From the NCBI RefSeq assembly GCF_001006305.1, contig NZ_LBHJ01000004.1:1-64000 (forward strand): a DNA stretch of 64,000 nt, written 5' to 3'. Positions 61,793 to 64,000 of this stretch are shown piece after piece. The first letter of the stretch is position 1. Every line of letters starts with the position of its first letter. Below the pieces are notes generated by a model. That model saw only the letters and a list, made by a program, of their open reading frames with translations, had not been told where the DNA came from and made no database searches. Origin of the DNA: Silvibacterium bohemicum. Its GTDB lineage: Bacteria; Acidobacteriota; Terriglobia; Terriglobales; Acidobacteriaceae. The position numbers were made by a program, and so were the translations under genes.

Positions 61793-62551
61793 TTGAAGCT
61801 GAGTCTCCGGTTACGCCCGATTGCGTTTATCGGCGTCCTGCTGCTGGCCTGGCAGATTGCCGTGAGCCTTCATCCGGGTCACTTGCTGCCCACACCGCTT
61901 GAGGTTTTGCGCGGCATCGGCGATCTTCTACAGCATGGCCTTCTGCTGAAGTACATCGTCGCTTCGCTCTTTCGCGTCACCTGGGGATTCGCGCTGGCCG
62001 CATTGTTGGCCATCCCGCTCGGATTATTGATCGGCTGGTACAGCCGCGCCGAGATGGCCTTCAATCCGCTCCTCCAGATCCTTCGTCCGATATCGCCGCT
62101 GGCCTGGATTCCAATCGCGATCTTGTGGTTTGGCGTCGGCGATCTCGCTGCCGTCTTTCTGATCTTTCTTTGCTGCTTCTTTCCGCTGCTCCTGACTTCG
62201 ATTCAGGCGGTGCGCAGTGTTCCTGCGGTGTATATCCACGCCGGACGCAATTTTGGATTGAGTCCTGCAGCCATGATCGGTCGCGTGCTGTATCCCGCGG
62301 TGATGCCGCAGCTCATCATCGGATTGAGAATTACATTGGGCATCGCGTGGCTGGTGGTGGTTGCGGCAGAGATGATCGCGGTCAACTCCGGGCTGGGCTT
62401 TCTCATCGTCGATGCGCGCAACGCCGGCAGCCGTTATGACCTGGTGGTGGCGGGCATGATCATGATCGGCGTGATTGGATGGCTGCTCGATCTGGGTATG
62501 CGCTCTCTGGAACGTGTCAGATCGCTGCGCTGGGGCTATGCGGAGGATTAA
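61793..62551 (+). CDS. ABC transporter permease (NitT/SsuC/TauC type), first copy
   Basis: Membrane protein of 252 residues starting with TTG at 61793 (AGGTG upstream). Six helices; the motif GLSPAAMIGRVLYPAVMPQL followed by GLRITLGIAWLVVVAAEMI is the cytoplasmic coupling loop of the nitrate/sulfonate/taurine family. The substrate-binding protein gene is not in this window. A TTG start and short gap link it to the ATPase gene. See the second copy at 63342. Confidence 0.92.
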   Translation: MKLSLRLRPIAFIGVLLLAWQIAVSLHPGHLLPTPLEVLRGIGDLLQHGLLLKYIVASLFRVTWGFALAALLAIPLGLLIGWYSRAEMAFNPLLQILRPISPLAWIPIAILWFGVGDLAAVFLIFLCCFFPLLLTSIQAVRSVPAVYIHAGRNFGLSPAAMIGRVLYPAVMPQLIIGLRITLGIAWLVVVAAEMIAVNSGLGFLIVDARNAGSRYDLVVAGMIMIGVIGWLLDLGMRSLERVRSLRWGYAED

Positions 62552-62553
62552 TC

Positions 62554-63345
62554 TTGTCGTCATCGATTAAGGAGGGCGCTATTTCGCCGTCACCAGAGAC
62601 AAAGTTAGTCGTCGAGCACGTGAGTATGATCTTCGCGCGCGATGGCAAGAGCGTGCCGGTGCTCGCGGATATCGATCTCGATGTTCGCCGCGGGGAGTTT
62701 CTCTGCATCGTGGGTCCTTCGGGCTGCGGCAAATCGACGCTGCTGAATCTGATGGGAGGTTTTCTTCCGCCGACCAGCGGTGCGATTCGTATCGACGGCG
62801 AAATCGTGCGCGGCCCCGATCCGCGCCGCATCTTCGTCTTCCAGGAGCGGGGAGTTTTTCCCTGGCTCACGGTCGAAGGCAACATCGGCTTTGGTCTCTT
62901 CAAGCTGTCGCGCGAAGAGCGTGAGCGGCGCATCGCGCACTATATCCAGATGGTCGGATTGAAGGGCTTCGAGCAGGCTTATCCAAGCGAGCTTTCGGGC
63001 GGCATGAAGCAGCGGCTGGAAGTGGCACGGGCGCTGGCCGTCGACCCCGATGTGCTCTTTCTCGACGAGCCATTCGGCGCACTGGATTCGATCACACGCC
63101 TGACCATGCGCGGCGAGCTGCTTCGCATCTGGGAGACGGAGGGCAACACCATCATCTTCGTCACTCACGATATCGATGAGGCGGTGCAGCTTGCGGACCG
63201 CGTAGCCGTCATGAGCAGCCGCCCAGGCAGGATTCAGCAGATCGTCGACATCGACATTCCCCATCCACGCGACATCAGCTCGCCGCGATATCTCGAGCTG
63301 CGAGCCGGCATTTACGACCAGATTGGGCTGGCCCACAGAATATGA
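62554..63345 (+). CDS. ABC transporter ATP-binding protein (NitT/SsuB/TauB type)
   Basis: ATPase of 263 residues. TTG start at 62554, chosen for GGAGG seven bases upstream; a longer frame would extend into the previous gene. Walker A GPSGCGKST, Q-loop FQERGVFPWLTVEGNIGFGL, signature LSGGMKQRLEVARAL, Walker B LFLDEPFGALD, H-loop FVTHDIDEAVQLADR. Belongs to the nitrate/taurine/sulfonate importer family. It overlaps the next permease gene by four bases (ATGA). Confidence 0.94.
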   Translation: MSSSIKEGAISPSPETKLVVEHVSMIFARDGKSVPVLADIDLDVRRGEFLCIVGPSGCGKSTLLNLMGGFLPPTSGAIRIDGEIVRGPDPRRIFVFQERGVFPWLTVEGNIGFGLFKLSREERERRIAHYIQMVGLKGFEQAYPSELSGGMKQRLEVARALAVDPDVLFLDEPFGALDSITRLTMRGELLRIWETEGNTIIFVTHDIDEAVQLADRVAVMSSRPGRIQQIVDIDIPHPRDISSPRYLELRAGIYDQIGLAHRI

Positions 63346-64000
63346 ACTCGCTGCAACAGCCGCGCAAATGGGAGAGCTTCTTCTGGCCGCTGCTCACCGT
63401 CGCGGCATTCCTCGCGCTGTGGCACTTCGCTGTCGTGTGGACGGCGACGAAGATTTTTCCATCGCCCCTCGATGTCGAGCGAGGCATTGTTACGCTGGCA
63501 CACAAAAATGTTCTCTGGCTCGATATACGCGACTCGCTGCGCCGCGTTGCGATCGGATATGGTGCGGCGGTCGTTCTCGGCATTCCGATCGGCCTGATTC
63601 TCGGCTGGTATCCAGCGATCAACCAGGTGGTGAATCCGGCTATGCAGATTCTGCGGCCGATCAGTCCGATCGCGTGGATCCCCGTCGCCATCATTTTCTT
63701 CGGAATCGGCGACGATTCTGCTGTCTTCCTGATTTTTCTGAGCGCTTTTTTTCCTATCGTTGTCGCGTGCATCGACGGAGTGTCCAATGTGCCGTCGATG
63801 TTTCGCCGCGCGGGTCGTAACTTCGGGCTTTCTCCTCTGCAGTTGCTGGCAAAGGTGGTCTTTCCGGCGGCGCTTCCACGCATCCTGATTGGATTACGCA
63901 TCTCGCTGGGCATCGCATGGCTGGTGGTGGTCGCAGCGGAGATGATTGCCGTCGACTCCGGGCTCGGCTACCTCATCATCGACTCGCGGAATTCCGGAAA
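63342..64000 (+). CDS. ABC transporter permease (NitT type), second copy, truncated by window end
   Basis: First 219 codons of a permease that continues past the window. It starts at the ATG overlapping the ATPase stop. It is similar in layout to the first permease: MQILRPISPIAWIPVAIIFF, NFGLSPLQLLAKVVFPAALP and GLRISLGIAWLVVVAAEMIA. Two different permeases around one ATPase suggest a heterodimeric membrane part. The 3' end is not visible. Confidence 0.92.
   Translation, partial: MNSLQQPRKWESFFWPLLTVAAFLALWHFAVVWTATKIFPSPLDVERGIVTLAHKNVLWLDIRDSLRRVAIGYGAAVVLGIPIGLILGWYPAINQVVNPAMQILRPISPIAWIPVAIIFFGIGDDSAVFLIFLSAFFPIVVACIDGVSNVPSMFRRAGRNFGLSPLQLLAKVVFPAALPRILIGLRISLGIAWLVVVAAEMIAVDSGLGYLIIDSRNSG

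Noticed and set aside
61691-61798. Short frame MDYFTFPERAIVGYREGEV before the ABC permease as a leader peptide
   Set aside because: It overlaps the permease start but has no ribosome site or conserved feature I can point to.

Overview
The window looks like chromosomal DNA from an acidobacterium of the Acidobacteriaceae/Terriglobia type. Reasons: high GC content; a tandem array of four ADOP-type MacB/FtsX orphan permeases; two very long Oar-like TonB-dependent receptors with an N-terminal carboxypeptidase-regulatory domain; a PadR plus permease-prefix gene pair; and many Tat- or Sec-exported oxidoreductases. I recognise no rRNA, tRNA, CRISPR array, insertion sequence or prophage. This taxonomic guess rests on gene families, not on a marker gene.

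Layout. 0.1-8.3 kb: a metal-handling block. It holds a class III-type sirtuin, an exported multicopper oxidase with an outer-membrane-type partner, a YkgJ cysteine-cluster protein, and a six-gene bufferin-type RiPP operon: Cys-repeat precursor, DUF692/MNIO maturase, DUF2063 partner, DoxX protein, ECF sigma factor and zinc-finger anti-sigma factor. A candidate ECF promoter lies in front of the precursor. A small His-tailed membrane protein converges on the operon. 8.4-8.75 kb: a cluster of dispersed repeats. 8.8-14.3 kb: a frameshifted exported RidA, a Tat-exported flavin amine oxidase and a TonB-dependent receptor. 14.7-24.7 kb: four tandem ADOP permeases. 24.9-30.3 kb: a conserved hypothetical gene, FeoA-FeoB, a MazF-type toxin-antitoxin pair, a YbiT-type ABC-F ATPase and a secreted ABM-domain protein. 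30.9-38.4 kb: thioredoxin-fold, flavin reductase and YceI proteins, then an ABC-2-like permease/ATPase pair divergent from PadR plus a degenerate permease. 38.4-43.9 kb: an S9 peptidase and a second TonB-dependent receptor. 44.3-49.9 kb: a PIG-L deacetylase, a small zinc-ribbon protein, a beta-propeller protein and an S53 peptidase, with two terminator-like leader structures. 50-54 kb: DUF3565, a Uup-type ABC-F ATPase, DUF6526 and a hypothetical exported protein. 54.1-59.7 kb: a membrane protein, DUF4129, DUF4350, MoxR and DUF58 in one operon. 59.7-64 kb: CsbD, a GH18 chitinase, and a NitT/SsuBC-type ABC transporter with two permeases that runs off the window.

How the genes work together. The strongest system is the bufferin operon. 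Its precursor carries two CxxxxxCxxxxxC blocks, its modifying enzymes follow, and the ECF/anti-sigma pair at the end is positioned to control transcription from the start of the operon. The neighbouring copper oxidase suggests copper as the stress, though this is inference. The scavenging theme (TonB receptors, S53 and S9 peptidases, chitinase, amine oxidase) fits a soil oligotroph. Several convergent gene pairs are separated by long perfect hairpins that probably act as two-way terminators.
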